In this document: positions 14,592 through 24,523 of the stretch, piece after piece | How positions within the stretch are numbered: the stretch's first letter is position 1 | Layout of the letters: every line of letters begins with the position of its first letter | Source: Oscillospiraceae bacterium | GTDB lineage: Bacteria; Bacillota; Clostridia; Saccharofermentanales; Saccharofermentanaceae | Reading direction: 5' to 3' | Assembly (NCBI GenBank): GCA_902764825.1 | Contig: CACWXL010000003.1 | Location: 310,001 to 374,000, forward strand | DNA length: 64,000 nucleotides | Translations under genes and position numbers: made by a program | Notes under the pieces: model-generated | What the model was told of the DNA's origin: nothing | Database searches by the model: none | The model's input: the letters and a program-made list of their open reading frames with translations, nothing else

Positions 14592-17500
14592 ATGATCAGG
14601 TTTAAGACATACAGTGTAATAAGGCCGGTCTCACGTGAAGTAATAGAGGATGCATTCTGCGACCTTAACGGCAGGGATATCATCTTTGTCGCGCCGGAAT
14701 TTGCCAAGGCCCAGGTTGAGCGTGAAGTCCTTGCGTTTAAGGAGTCTCTTTCAGCAGGAGAAGGCTCGATCGATACGGGAGACGGCATTATCAGTCTGTC
14801 ATCTTCTCTTGTATCCGGAGATGTCTTAAGCTTCAGGAGGCTTGCGGGCAATATCTTAGACGACCTCGGCACCAATTATATTGCCGAAGGCGGAGAGATA
14901 ATGCTCCGCAATGCGATCTACAACATCCTTGCCAATAACAAGTCCAATCTCAAGGCATTCGGCACACTGTCCTCGAGGATAGACTATATCAACATGATGA
15001 TCGCGCTCTTAGGCGACTTCTCGCGCTACGGTGTCGGTATCGATGATATCGGAGAAGCGATCAGGGCTGTGGACAATGCCTCTAATTCAGTGGCTTTCGT
15101 TAATAAGCTCAAGGATCTTCATCTGATAATGAGAGAACTCGAGCAGATGAATGACAGATACGGATTAAACCTGTTGAGGGAGCCCATTGCGCTTGCGTGC
15201 GAGAAGTTATCTTCCGCAGATCCTTCTAAGCTCTCATCAAGAAGGGCAAGCGGACTTTCAGCCCTGTTGAAGTCCAAGATCGTATTCATCGGATTCGGTG
15301 CAACGCGTATGCTGACGCCCAAGGAGATAAGGCTTATTTCGCTTTTATCGGATCTGGGCTGTGATATTGAATTCAATGTCATTTCCGGTGATTCAGGATC
15401 TTCATTCTCATCCGTGTACAAGGCCGGAGAGGATTTCTCGGGAATGCTCGAAGGTCTCGGAGCCATAGGATCGGAACTTAAGATCAGGAATACGGGAGAT
15501 GTCTTAAGCCTTATCGTTAAGGGCTTTGCATCAGATAATGCGCCTGAAGGCTTAACCACGGACGGTGAGGTAAGACTCGCGGAGCTCTCAGGTCTTGATG
15601 ACAGAGTAGGATATATCTTCAACGAAGTGATCAGCCTCACGAGAGAGCAGGGCTACAGATACCGTGATATCAGGATCGTGTGCTGTAACGAGGATCTGAT
15701 GAACAGGATGAGGAGCACGGCAGAGCTCTACGGATTGGACGTTTTTATCGACCGCAAGATCGCTTTGGGCGGTACCGTGGTCCCTTACATGATGCAGATC
15801 ATCTTAGAGCTTCCGAGAGCGGGATATACACTTGAACTCATCATGAAGGCAATGCGTTCGGGTATGCTGAGGATCCCGCCTTATATTGCTGACGGCTTTG
15901 AAAATTTCTGTTATGCCAGGAACATAACGGACAGCGTAAGGCTGTTTGATGAGAATGCCTATATCGTTCCTGAAGAAGACGGACACAGGAGAAGATCCGG
16001 CTTCTGGATCCTTGAAGGCACCGTTCCGGGCCTTAATGAAGGCTTTGTAGACAGCGGAAAGTTCTTTTATGAATATGTTGTCGTAAGGACCCTGATCCCT
16101 CTGAAGAAGGCGTGCGAATCCATTTATGGAGAGAAGACTCTTTCCGGCAAGGCGAGGAAGAGCCTGGAATTCTTTAATGACATGAGAGGCTTTATCGAGC
16201 CTTTGAGAGATGAGTTCATCTCACGCGGCGATGATGCTGCGGCAGTAGCTCTTGTAAGGGGTTACGACGAGCTCATAAGCCTCCTTATGTGCTCCACTCA
16301 CGAGATGAATGACTGCGAGATAAGCCAGAAGGATTTCCTTTCGATGATCAGGACTGACATGAGGAACAGGACTGAAGGCACCATTCCGCTGAAGGTTGAC
16401 TCGATCGAGATAACGGCACCTGAACATGCCTTTGTTACACCCTGCAAGGTCCTCTTTATCGTGGGAGCACAGAAGGATAATTTTCCTTATGTCCGTATGA
16501 GAGAAGGGCTTTTGAGCGGTATCGAGCTTAAGAATCTTTCAGCTTCCACTGACAGCATCGAGCTTCCCGACAAGGCGCAGAACAAGATGAGGGAAGAATT
16601 TGTCACATGCTGCCTGCTTTTGGGTTCTGCAACGGACAGGCTTTACATGGTCCATGAGTACGGCAAGCCGAAGAGCCGTGTTTTCGAATATCTCGAAAAA
16701 TATGCGGGGGACCATCACATCGTAAATACATTTAAGAATCCGGTCGCCGGCGAAGCGGTTAAGTTCAGGCACGATGCAGAAAGTGCGGGTATCCCGCAGG
16801 AAGTAATGGACAGGCTTCTTACGGTGAGAAGAGAAGACGGGACTGCCGGTAAGGCCATCTATGCAAGTGTCTCTTCCATAGAGAGTTTCAGGGAATGTGC
16901 TTTCCAGTACATGCTCAAGAGCCAGCTTAAGATCGGACCGAGAGAAGATAATACCAAGATCCAGGCAAATTCCTTCGGAAGCCTTATCCACGGCATGTTT
17001 GAAGAAGCATACAGGAATCTTAGGGATTCGAGCGGCAAAGAGCCCGAGAAGTTCAAGGAATTGGCAGACGGACTGCTCGAAGATGAAGACAAATATAATG
17101 AATTTGCAGATAACTGCTTAAGAAGAGCGGTGTCCGAGAGGGCGTCATTCGGATCGGTCGATAAGGATGGCAATCCGACAGACAAGGTCTTTGAGATGGA
17201 TACATATGCCAAGCTCAGAAGGATGTTTACCAAGATGTTCAGAGGCGTGCTGCAGGATTCTGTCGAGACCGGCTTTGTGCCCGAAGGGATCGAGGAGAAG
17301 ATAGGAAGCAAAGATCTGGTGCTTAATATTCCTTACGAAGGCGTTGATCTCAAGTTTACCGGCTATATCGACAGGTTCGACCTAAGAAGGGATGAAGCAG
17401 GCAGGATCCACTTAAGGACGATCGATTACAAGAGCTTCGAGAAGGATGTCGATGCCGCATCTCTGATGAACGGCACGCAGATCCAGCTGCCTACGTATTC

Positions 17501-18032
17501 CGGCGCGATCCTTGATAAGTATTCGGAAGAGGGCGAAGCCGTGATCGACGATTACGGTTATGTCCAGGTCGGACTTAAGGTAAGTGATAAGGGTGAGCCT
17601 CTTACATGTGCTCCTAAGCTCTCAGGATACGATGAAGCCGCAATGAAAATCGCCATAGATTATTCGAAGCACATCATTAAAGAGAGCGTAGACCTGATAA
17701 CTTCAGGCAAGGCAGATGCCGTAACGGCTGAGCCTAAGCTCAAGCTCTGCAATTACTGCAGTTACAAGGGCTATTGCGGCAACGATCCTGCCTCCCCGAG
17801 ATACAGAAAGCAGCCTGATCTCGGAAGCTCAGGAAAATACGGAACAATGGTTACAAACTGCGAGAAGTTTGCAGAACCCACCAAATCGGGCAAAGCCAGA
17901 AAAGACCCCGGATACGATGAGGTCACCAAGATGATCGGTGCCGATAAGAGCATGAAGAAATCCGACAGGATCGCGATCCTCGGCATGAAGGACATACTCG
18001 AAGGCACGGATGAGAAGGGAAAGGAGGAATAA
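14592..18032 (+). CDS. addB: AddB, ATP-dependent nuclease subunit B
   Basis: A 1146-residue subunit of the AddAB helicase-nuclease, which resects double-strand breaks and stops at Chi for recombination. The C-terminal nuclease motif DYKSFEKD (about 945) belongs to the PD-(D/E)XK/RecB family. The iron-sulfur cysteines are visible: one in SFRECAFQYM (about 764) and C1053, C1056 and C1062 in CNYCSYKGYC. The N-terminal helicase-like half is degenerate for Walker motifs, as expected for AddB. The stop is three bases before addA. The protein is nearly full family length. Confidence 0.93.
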   Translation: MIRFKTYSVIRPVSREVIEDAFCDLNGRDIIFVAPEFAKAQVEREVLAFKESLSAGEGSIDTGDGIISLSSSLVSGDVLSFRRLAGNILDDLGTNYIAEGGEIMLRNAIYNILANNKSNLKAFGTLSSRIDYINMMIALLGDFSRYGVGIDDIGEAIRAVDNASNSVAFVNKLKDLHLIMRELEQMNDRYGLNLLREPIALACEKLSSADPSKLSSRRASGLSALLKSKIVFIGFGATRMLTPKEIRLISLLSDLGCDIEFNVISGDSGSSFSSVYKAGEDFSGMLEGLGAIGSELKIRNTGDVLSLIVKGFASDNAPEGLTTDGEVRLAELSGLDDRVGYIFNEVISLTREQGYRYRDIRIVCCNEDLMNRMRSTAELYGLDVFIDRKIALGGTVVPYMMQIILELPRAGYTLELIMKAMRSGMLRIPPYIADGFENFCYARNITDSVRLFDENAYIVPEEDGHRRRSGFWILEGTVPGLNEGFVDSGKFFYEYVVVRTLIPLKKACESIYGEKTLSGKARKSLEFFNDMRGFIEPLRDEFISRGDDAAAVALVRGYDELISLLMCSTHEMNDCEISQKDFLSMIRTDMRNRTEGTIPLKVDSIEITAPEHAFVTPCKVLFIVGAQKDNFPYVRMREGLLSGIELKNLSASTDSIELPDKAQNKMREEFVTCCLLLGSATDRLYMVHEYGKPKSRVFEYLEKYAGDHHIVNTFKNPVAGEAVKFRHDAESAGIPQEVMDRLLTVRREDGTAGKAIYASVSSIESFRECAFQYMLKSQLKIGPREDNTKIQANSFGSLIHGMFEEAYRNLRDSSGKEPEKFKELADGLLEDEDKYNEFADNCLRRAVSERASFGSVDKDGNPTDKVFEMDTYAKLRRMFTKMFRGVLQDSVETGFVPEGIEEKIGSKDLVLNIPYEGVDLKFTGYIDRFDLRRDEAGRIHLRTIDYKSFEKDVDAASLMNGTQIQLPTYSGAILDKYSEEGEAVIDDYGYVQVGLKVSDKGEPLTCAPKLSGYDEAAMKIAIDYSKHIIKESVDLITSGKADAVTAEPKLKLCNYCSYKGYCGNDPASPRYRKQPDLGSSGKYGTMVTNCEKFAEPTKSGKARKDPGYDEVTKMIGADKSMKKSDRIAILGMKDILEGTDEKGKEE

Positions 18033-18035
18033 GTT

Positions 18036-21000
18036 ATGAAGTTCTCGGCTGAACAGGAGAAGATAATCAACGCGGAACTCGGTAACAACCTCGTTTCCGC
18101 ATCTGCAGGATCCGGTAAGACGACTGTCCTTACCGCAAGGATCGGTGATGAAGTAATGAGCGGCAGGCTTTCCGTAGACAGCATGCTCGTTGTGACTTTC
18201 ACCGAAGATGCAGCCGCACATATGGCTGATAAGATCGAAGAGAAGTTACGGAGCCTTAGAAATGAGGCTGTTCAAAAGGGAGATGCGGAGATGGCTGCAA
18301 GGCTCTCGACGCAGATAGATCTTCTGCCTAATGCATATATCCAGACCATGCACGGCTTTTGCTCACGTGTCATCAAGGAGAAAGGATATCTTCTGGAAGA
18401 CGGTCCGATGGCGGAGTTTACTGATCCTTCGTGCAGGATCTTAAGCGAAAGCGAGCAGGGCGTGCTGCTCCAGACCGCTGTCGAATATGCATTCAAAGGC
18501 ATGTACGAAGAGTGCAGGTCAGAAGACGATAATTTCATAAAGTTCACAAGAAGATTCGGTGACGGAAGAAGCGACGATTCTCTCGGTGGGATCGTAACAG
18601 GCACATATAAGACGTTGCGGAGTCTGCCGGATTATCTTGATGTCTGCGAAGATTTTGTCGCTGACAGGGAAGAACGTGACAGTAAAGATGAGATCATGTA
18701 TTTCGAAGGTGATAACGAGATCCCGCGCGTTATCACTGAGTATCTGGCCAATGTCAAAGCCATGTTGGAAGACAGTGATTTCGATTCCGTTCTTGCAGAT
18801 CACGAGACATATCAGATCGTGGAAGAATATTCCAACGACGAATTCATAAGCCTGGTCAAGAGCAGGATCGATAATGTAATTGAGCACTATAAGACCCACA
18901 AAGGCGCTGATTTCTTCAGTTCGCTCATACCCCTTAAGGAACTCGGAGAGCTTAAGTTTAAGTCATTCTTCAGAGGTGCCGATCTTAAGGGTGACGACAG
19001 GCCTTTGCTTGCGATAGTTACGCTCAGACATTTCCTGACGCCGGATAAGTGGGCTGATTCCAAATTCGATAACCCGTATGACCTGCCTGAAGAATACAGC
19101 AGTCTTATAGGTTTTACCGAAGAGCAGATCCTCGCAAACCAGAAAGAAGGAACCAAAGCCTGCAGGGCATTTGTCGATCTTCTGAAGAAGACAGACCTTT
19201 ACTATGCGAAGGTCAAGAACAACATGCATGGCATGGATTATTCGGATCTCGAGCATACTGCATACGAGATCTTAAAGACGGAGGAAGCATCTTCGTTCTA
19301 CCGTGAGAAGTTTACGGAGATCTTCGTAGATGAGTATCAGGACAATACAAGGCTTCAGGATAAGATAATCGAGAAGTTCGAGCGGCCTGAAGGCAATGTC
19401 TTCCGCGTTGGCGATATCAAGCAGAGTATTTATAAATTCCGTTTTGCCGATCCCAAGATATTCGGCACGAGAATGAAGGAGATCTCTTCCGGTGAACAGA
19501 AGGGCACGGTTCACTATCTGAGGGAGAACCACAGAAGCACATGTGAAGTCCTTGCATTTGCCAACTATGTCTTCGATCAGATAATGAGCGGTGAAGCATC
19601 AGAGATCGAATATGACTTAAGCCAGCGCTTAAGCAAGGCTGACGAGACACGTCACGGGGCGGTTCCGAGGATAATCGTTACCGACAGCGCTGTCCCTGAA
19701 GAAGATGACGGCGATAAGACAAAACCCGAGAGAAGGGCCGTCTTTGCGGCTGTTGAGAGCGAAGTAAAAAGATATCTTGAGGAGTGTACCAGAGTTGACG
19801 GAAGCAAGACCGAGTTTAAGGATATATGCATTCTTACAGCCTCTAATAACCAGGCCGAATCAATAGCGAGATATCTTAACGGATGCACATTGAAGGACGG
19901 CAGGAAGATAGAAGCATCAGGCAGATTTACGACTGATGTTTTCGAGGATCTGGATATACACAGACTGATCAATTTTCTGATCTGCCTGGGCAATGAATAC
20001 AGGGACGAATATCTTGCGGGAGTAATGCTCTCGAATTATAAATTCTCGAATTTCACCGTTGCCGAGATCGCTGATATCCAGGCTTTCATCCATGAACTCG
20101 ACAGCGCTCCGGTCGAGAAAGAGCCTCTCATGTTAAGGCTCAGGATCTTTGCGGAGAAGAGCAGCAGCGGTCTTGCCTTAAGGGTAAGGAGTTTCATTGA
20201 CGTTTTTGACAGGATCAGGATGAGCTCGATGGTATCTGATATCGATGACATCATCGAACTGATCTACCGTGAGACCGGCATCAAGGCTACTCTGGAAGCA
20301 AGAGAAGGCGACAGCAGCAAGTTCGATGTCTTCAAGGACTGGCTGTCAGAGAGCTTCAAATTAAGGGGTTCTGACCTCTCGGGCATAGCAGAAGAGCTTG
20401 AGCAGATGAAGATCCACATAAAGAAAGCTGATATCGAAGTCACCGATGCCAACAAGAACAAGATCACCACGATGACCGTTCATAAGAGCAAGGGCCTTGA
20501 ATTCCCGTTCGTTATCCTTGTTGCGACAGGCGGACAGGACGAGAGGAAGGATACTCTGTCGAGCATCATGTTCGACCGCGATGACGGCTTCATTACCGAA
20601 GACTTCAACTTCGAAGACATTACGAGATCTCATTCTTTCGAGCAGTATATCTACAAGATGAAGATGAGGCTTGAGAGCAATGCCGAGACCTGCAGGCTCT
20701 TATATGTCGCTCTTACCCGTGCAGAAGAGGATCTGTCTATTATCACGAGCTGCGATATAGATGATAAGACTAAGACGAGTCCCATGAGAAAGGCTTTTAC
20801 GCAGGCTATTGAATATAAGGACAGACAGTTCGATAAGCGGCACTGGCTCGCTGGAGACATGAAGCTTCCATACTGCCTTTTCAGTGCCCTTGCAAGAAGT
20901 GCTGACGGTGCTAAGTTAAGGGAGATCGCCGAATCAGGAGATCTCAAGGGCAGCAATACTGTTCCGTTCAGGGATCTGGACGGCAATGAGGCCCGCGGCT

Positions 21001-21830
21001 TTGAGGTCAGCGTGATCACGGCTGATATGACAGCAGAACTTTATAAGGCCCAAAAGCTTCAGGCTCAGAAGAATGCTGAGGCGGATAACGAACCTGAAGA
21101 TTCGAAGACCGCCCCTGAATTTGATCACGATGGCAAGCTCATTCTCCCGGAATATAAGTATCAGGAGAGCGTCAATATTCCGTTCAAGGTATCCGTAACA
21201 GGCATATCAGGCGACAGAAAGCCTTCTGACACAACGCATGTCGACCTTGAGATCAGGAGCATAGATGATTTCGACAGTGTCAATGTTTCTATGCTTACAG
21301 GAGCCGCCAAGGGTACGATCCTGCACAGGATAATGAGATTTATCGATCTTGAGGGGATCAGGAGCGGAGAAGTCACGTTCGAATCAGAGATCGAATCCCT
21401 CATAAGTGAAGGATACATGAATATATGCTCTGCTGATAACGCCAGGGAAGTTGCAGAGCTCTTTAAGGACGGTATTACCGCATTCTGCAAGAGTGACAGA
21501 TGTGAAGAGATTATAAAGAGCTTTGCGGATGGCTCGGCACGTTCTGAGAAGCCTATTGTTTTCGCGGTCTACATCGAAGGCAATGAGGGCGATTCGGCTC
21601 TGGTACAGGGAATCATCGACCTTATGTATAAGACGGAGGAGGGCTACACCATCCTCGACTATAAGACTGACCGCCTGGACGGAGCAGGGCCTGAAGACAG
21701 GGCAAAGGAGGCTCTTGCAAGGCACAGCATGCAGCTTAACAGCTATGCTGCGGCAGTTGAGGAAGAGGGGCTTAAGGTTGCACATAAGCTTCTTTATCTT
21801 GTCCGTTACGGGGAATTTGTTGAGGCTTAA
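18036..21830 (+). CDS. addA: AddA, ATP-dependent helicase/nuclease subunit A
   Basis: A 1264-residue UvrD-type 3'-5' helicase fused to a RecB-like nuclease. Walker A is SASAGSGKTT (21-30); Walker B-type DEYQDNTRLQD and the motif GDIKQSIYKFRFADP are typical AddA; TTMTVHKSKGLEFPFV is motif V, LLYVALTRAEEDL motif VI. The nuclease motif ILDYKTDRL lies near residue 1206. AAAGGAGGAATAAGTT precedes the ATG, three bases after addB. The stop codon overlaps the convergent tadA stop. Confidence 0.95.
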   Translation: MKFSAEQEKIINAELGNNLVSASAGSGKTTVLTARIGDEVMSGRLSVDSMLVVTFTEDAAAHMADKIEEKLRSLRNEAVQKGDAEMAARLSTQIDLLPNAYIQTMHGFCSRVIKEKGYLLEDGPMAEFTDPSCRILSESEQGVLLQTAVEYAFKGMYEECRSEDDNFIKFTRRFGDGRSDDSLGGIVTGTYKTLRSLPDYLDVCEDFVADREERDSKDEIMYFEGDNEIPRVITEYLANVKAMLEDSDFDSVLADHETYQIVEEYSNDEFISLVKSRIDNVIEHYKTHKGADFFSSLIPLKELGELKFKSFFRGADLKGDDRPLLAIVTLRHFLTPDKWADSKFDNPYDLPEEYSSLIGFTEEQILANQKEGTKACRAFVDLLKKTDLYYAKVKNNMHGMDYSDLEHTAYEILKTEEASSFYREKFTEIFVDEYQDNTRLQDKIIEKFERPEGNVFRVGDIKQSIYKFRFADPKIFGTRMKEISSGEQKGTVHYLRENHRSTCEVLAFANYVFDQIMSGEASEIEYDLSQRLSKADETRHGAVPRIIVTDSAVPEEDDGDKTKPERRAVFAAVESEVKRYLEECTRVDGSKTEFKDICILTASNNQAESIARYLNGCTLKDGRKIEASGRFTTDVFEDLDIHRLINFLICLGNEYRDEYLAGVMLSNYKFSNFTVAEIADIQAFIHELDSAPVEKEPLMLRLRIFAEKSSSGLALRVRSFIDVFDRIRMSSMVSDIDDIIELIYRETGIKATLEAREGDSSKFDVFKDWLSESFKLRGSDLSGIAEELEQMKIHIKKADIEVTDANKNKITTMTVHKSKGLEFPFVILVATGGQDERKDTLSSIMFDRDDGFITEDFNFEDITRSHSFEQYIYKMKMRLESNAETCRLLYVALTRAEEDLSIITSCDIDDKTKTSPMRKAFTQAIEYKDRQFDKRHWLAGDMKLPYCLFSALARSADGAKLREIAESGDLKGSNTVPFRDLDGNEARGFEVSVITADMTAELYKAQKLQAQKNAEADNEPEDSKTAPEFDHDGKLILPEYKYQESVNIPFKVSVTGISGDRKPSDTTHVDLEIRSIDDFDSVNVSMLTGAAKGTILHRIMRFIDLEGIRSGEVTFESEIESLISEGYMNICSADNAREVAELFKDGITAFCKSDRCEEIIKSFADGSARSEKPIVFAVYIEGNEGDSALVQGIIDLMYKTEEGYTILDYKTDRLDGAGPEDRAKEALARHSMQLNSYAAAVEEEGLKVAHKLLYLVRYGEFVEA

Positions 21831-22354
21831 TCGGCTGAACGCTTTTTGCCGGCGTCTCTTTTCCTGATCGCGCGGAAGAAATCGAGCATCATCTGAGAGC
21901 ATTCCTTCTCCATGATGCCCCCTTCGAATTCGACCTTGTGATTATGTCCGTGGGATACTTCGAAAATGTCATTGCAGGATACTACGGCGCCGCTTTTGGG
22001 TTCATATGCACCGAAATAGACTTTGCGGATCCTTGACTGGATTATTGCGCCCGAGCACATAGTACAAGGCTCTAACGTGACATACATGTCCATGTCTTCC
22101 AGACGCCAGTCACCAAGCTTTCTGCAGGCTTTGTCTATGGCTATCACTTCGGCATGGGCTATTGCATTGCCCCTTGTAAGACGCAGATTGTGGGCTCTTA
22201 CAAAGACCTTGCCGTCTTTGACTATAACGCAGCCAATGGGGCATTCGCCGAGGTCTATGGCCTTTTCCGCTTCTTTGACGGCTTCCAGCATGAAGCGCTC
22301 CTTGTCGGAGGAAGGTTTGAAATCAGGATATAACTTGGATCTTGTCCTTGGCAC
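21827..22354 (-). CDS. tadA: tRNA-specific adenosine deaminase (TadA family)
   Basis: A zinc deaminase of about 175 residues converting adenosine-34 to inosine in tRNA-Arg. Zinc and catalytic residues: HAE (H67, E69) and PCTMC (C97, C100). The GTG at 22354 is chosen because GTGAGG precedes it and because a clear promoter (22388-22417) rules out the upstream TTG at 22417, which is its -35 box. An ATG at 22291 would give a shorter form. A general nucleoside or guanine deaminase is the alternative, but RIRKVYFGAYEPKSGAVVS fits TadA well. Confidence 0.87.
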   Translation of the reverse strand: MPRTRSKLYPDFKPSSDKERFMLEAVKEAEKAIDLGECPIGCVIVKDGKVFVRAHNLRLTRGNAIAHAEVIAIDKACRKLGDWRLEDMDMYVTLEPCTMCSGAIIQSRIRKVYFGAYEPKSGAVVSCNDIFEVSHGHNHKVEFEGGIMEKECSQMMLDFFRAIRKRDAGKKRSAD

Positions 22355-22387
22355 GAAGAATACCTCACATGTGATCTTTCTGGACTG

Positions 22388-22417
22388 ATAATACAGACGG
22401 GGAGCGGAAAGTGTCAA
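22388..22417 (-). promoter_or_regulatory. Promoter of tadA
   Basis: On the minus strand a perfect TTGACA (22412-22417), 18-base spacer and TATTAT (22388-22393). The expected start near 22381 leaves a short leader before the GTG at 22354. Confidence 0.78.
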
Positions 22418-22434
22418 GGATATGTAATTTGTGC

Positions 22435-22463
22435 TTGACGATATAGAATTAGCATATTATAAT
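22435..22463 (+). promoter_or_regulatory. Promoter of zinc-ribbon gene (and possibly rpoD)
   Basis: TTGACG (22435-22440), exactly 17 bases, then perfect TATAAT (22458-22463). It drives the gene at 22602 with a leader of about 130 bases. It is divergent from the tadA promoter, 17 bases between the two -35 boxes. Confidence 0.8.
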
Positions 22464-22601
22464 TTACGATTGCTATAAGTAGAACTATGCCTGCAAGAGG
22501 GAATGCCGTATTTACGGCCCGTTATAAACATTATCCCTGGATCACAAGACGGCTTTTGTTTGCTTAAAGCGCATACTTCAAGACAAAAGGACGATTTTTT
22601 A

Positions 22602-23348
22602 ATGGCGACTAAACAAGGTATGTGCAAGAACTGCGGTTCTCTTGTTATGTTTGATGACAGGGACGAGCTCTGCGAGTGCGTATTCTGCAATTGCGTTTTC
22701 CCTTCTGCGGAAGCGGCTAAGATTCTTGAGAATCCTGACGGATACGAGTTCAAGAATGAGAAATTCGAGAAGAATACAGAAGCAGGTGCCAAGCACTATT
22801 ATTCAAATCCGGTATTGCCGGACGTTGTAGAGAAGGCAGTTCAGAGGGATAAGACTTCGAAGACACAGAAAGCAGAAGTAAAGCTTAAGCCCAATGAGTT
22901 CGAGATCTCGCCTAATGACGTTAAGGCTCCCAAGAAGCTCGTTATCGGCATGGCAGTAGGTGCTGTTCTTGTTGTAGGCATCATTCTTGCGATTGCATTC
23001 CCGCTTTATTTCTCACGCAAGGCACTGCACGATTCCATTTCAGCTGATATCAATAACATCTATCAGTTCGGTTCTTATGACAGCTTTACATACAAGCAGG
23101 CTGATATCTACGGATTGAGCTGCCAGTACGTTAAGCTTGGTCTTTCCGATGAGATCAACAGCGAACAGGCTAAGGAACTTTATCAGAATTATTCAAAGCT
23201 TCGTGCCGACAAGCGCGGTTTTGAATCCGATGACGTTGAGATGTACATCTATACTCCCGGCTCGATCTATTTTGCTACAAAGAACGGCGTAACTTCGGAT
23301 GTACAGGAGTCAGTAAAGATCCTTGAACCTACAGAGACGACTAAGTAA
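22602..23348 (+). CDS. Zinc-ribbon single-pass membrane protein
   Basis: A 248-residue protein. The N-terminal CKNCGSLVMFDDRDELCECVFCNC holds a CxxC...CxCxxCxC zinc ribbon. A polar linker of about 90 residues follows, one membrane helix (about 113-135, IGMAVGAVLVVGIILAIAF) and an extracytoplasmic C-terminal domain. The ATG at 22602 fits AAAAGG upstream; an earlier ATG at 22503 lies inside the mapped leader. It precedes rpoD by 76 bases with a small hairpin between (23357-23375). It resembles the other zinc-ribbon membrane protein here in layout, not in detail. Function unknown. Confidence 0.75.
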   Translation: MATKQGMCKNCGSLVMFDDRDELCECVFCNCVFPSAEAAKILENPDGYEFKNEKFEKNTEAGAKHYYSNPVLPDVVEKAVQRDKTSKTQKAEVKLKPNEFEISPNDVKAPKKLVIGMAVGAVLVVGIILAIAFPLYFSRKALHDSISADINNIYQFGSYDSFTYKQADIYGLSCQYVKLGLSDEINSEQAKELYQNYSKLRADKRGFESDDVEMYIYTPGSIYFATKNGVTSDVQESVKILEPTETTK

Positions 23349-23356
23349 TTCCTAAG

Positions 23357-23375
23357 CAGCCGGCAATTGCGGCTG
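23357..23375 (+). terminator. Small hairpin before rpoD
   Basis: CAGCCG / CGGCTG with a 7-base loop followed by TTGTTACTTTG. Weak as a terminator; it may only reduce readthrough into rpoD. Confidence 0.4.
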
Positions 23376-23424
23376 TTGTTACTTTGACAGCAAACATTTG
23401 AAAATCTATGAGGTGACCTTTCAG

Positions 23425-24477
23425 ATGACAGATTTTGAGAAAGCACTGGCACAGGCAAAGAAATTCGCAGAGAAGAACGAGAATCAGATTACCGAGACTG
23501 AATTCGAGGCGATCACAGATTCATATAAGATCGAACCCGATGAGATGATCAATCTCAGAGCAGAGCTCGAGAATGGCGGCGTAAAGATCTCTGACCCTGA
23601 TCTTGATAACGACGATAACGATATCGATACAGACGGCGAGGACGCCAATGTCGTAGATGACTCGGTCAAGATGTATCTTAAGGAGATCGGTAAGATCGAG
23701 CTCCTTGATGCAGAGCAGGAGAAAGATATCGCACAGAGAATGGCAAAGGGTGACGAGGAAGCTAAGGTCCTCCTCATCAATTCCAACTTAAGACTCGTTG
23801 TTTCGATCGCAAAGAAATACATGAACCGCGGTCTTTCACTCCTTGACCTCATTCAGGAGGGCAACATCGGTCTTATCAAGGCAGTAGACAAGTTCGACTA
23901 CACAAAGGGATTCAAGTTCTCAACATATGCTACATGGTGGATCCGTCAGGCTATTACGAGAGCCATTGCGGATCAGGCAAGAACGATCAGAATTCCCGTT
24001 CATATGGTTGAGACGATCAATAAGCTCACAAGAGTACAGCGTCAGCTCGTTCAGGACCTGGGCAGAGAGCCTACGACAGAAGAGCTTGCCGAGGCTATGG
24101 GCATGGAAGTAGCAAAGATCAGAGAGATCCAGAAGATCTCCCAGGATCCTATCTCCATCGATAAGCCTGTAGGTGAGGAAGAGGACAGCCACCTGGTTGA
24201 CTTCATTTCCAACGATGAGCTTGCAGCACCTGAAGAAGAGGTTGCAAGGATCCTTCTGAAGGAAGACCTCATTCAGGCTCTTAACGGCTTAACAGACAGA
24301 GAAAGAAGAGTTATCGAATTAAGATTCGGTCTTAAGGACGGCGTTCCGATGACTTTGGAGCAGGTTGGTAAGAAGCTCGGAGTTACGCGTGAGCGTATCA
24401 GACAGATCGAAGCAAAAGCAATCAGAAAGCTCAACAGATCGCCTAAGTCAAAGAAACTCGAAGGTTATTCCGACTGA
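23425..24477 (+). CDS. rpoD: Primary RNA polymerase sigma factor (sigma-70/SigA)
   Basis: About 350 residues. Region 1.2 is [19 protein letters not shown], region 2 contains [21 protein letters not shown] and the -10 recognition motif [14 protein letters not shown], region 3 follows, and region 4 ends [18 protein letters not shown]. The short region 1.1 is typical of Firmicutes. The ATG at 23425 with GAGGTGAC upstream is preferred over TTG at 23398. Promoters in this window (TTGACA/TATAAT) fit its specificity. No primase gene (dnaG) is beside it, unlike the usual order in Firmicutes. Confidence 0.96.
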   Translation: MTDFEKALAQAKKFAEKNENQITETEFEAITDSYKIEPDEMINLRAELENGGVKISDPDLDNDDNDIDTDGEDANVVDDSVKMYLKEIGKIELLDAEQEKDIAQRMAKGDEEAKVLLINSNLRLVVSIAKKYMNRGLSLLDLIQEGNIGLIKAVDKFDYTKGFKFSTYATWWIRQAITRAIADQARTIRIPVHMVETINKLTRVQRQLVQDLGREPTTEELAEAMGMEVAKIREIQKISQDPISIDKPVGEEEDSHLVDFISNDELAAPEEEVARILLKEDLIQALNGLTDRERRVIELRFGLKDGVPMTLEQVGKKLGVTRERIRQIEAKAIRKLNRSPKSKKLEGYSD

Positions 24478-24523
24478 TAAGCCTGTCAGCTTAAATAACC
24501 TTCCTTTTCGGGGATAATTGAAA

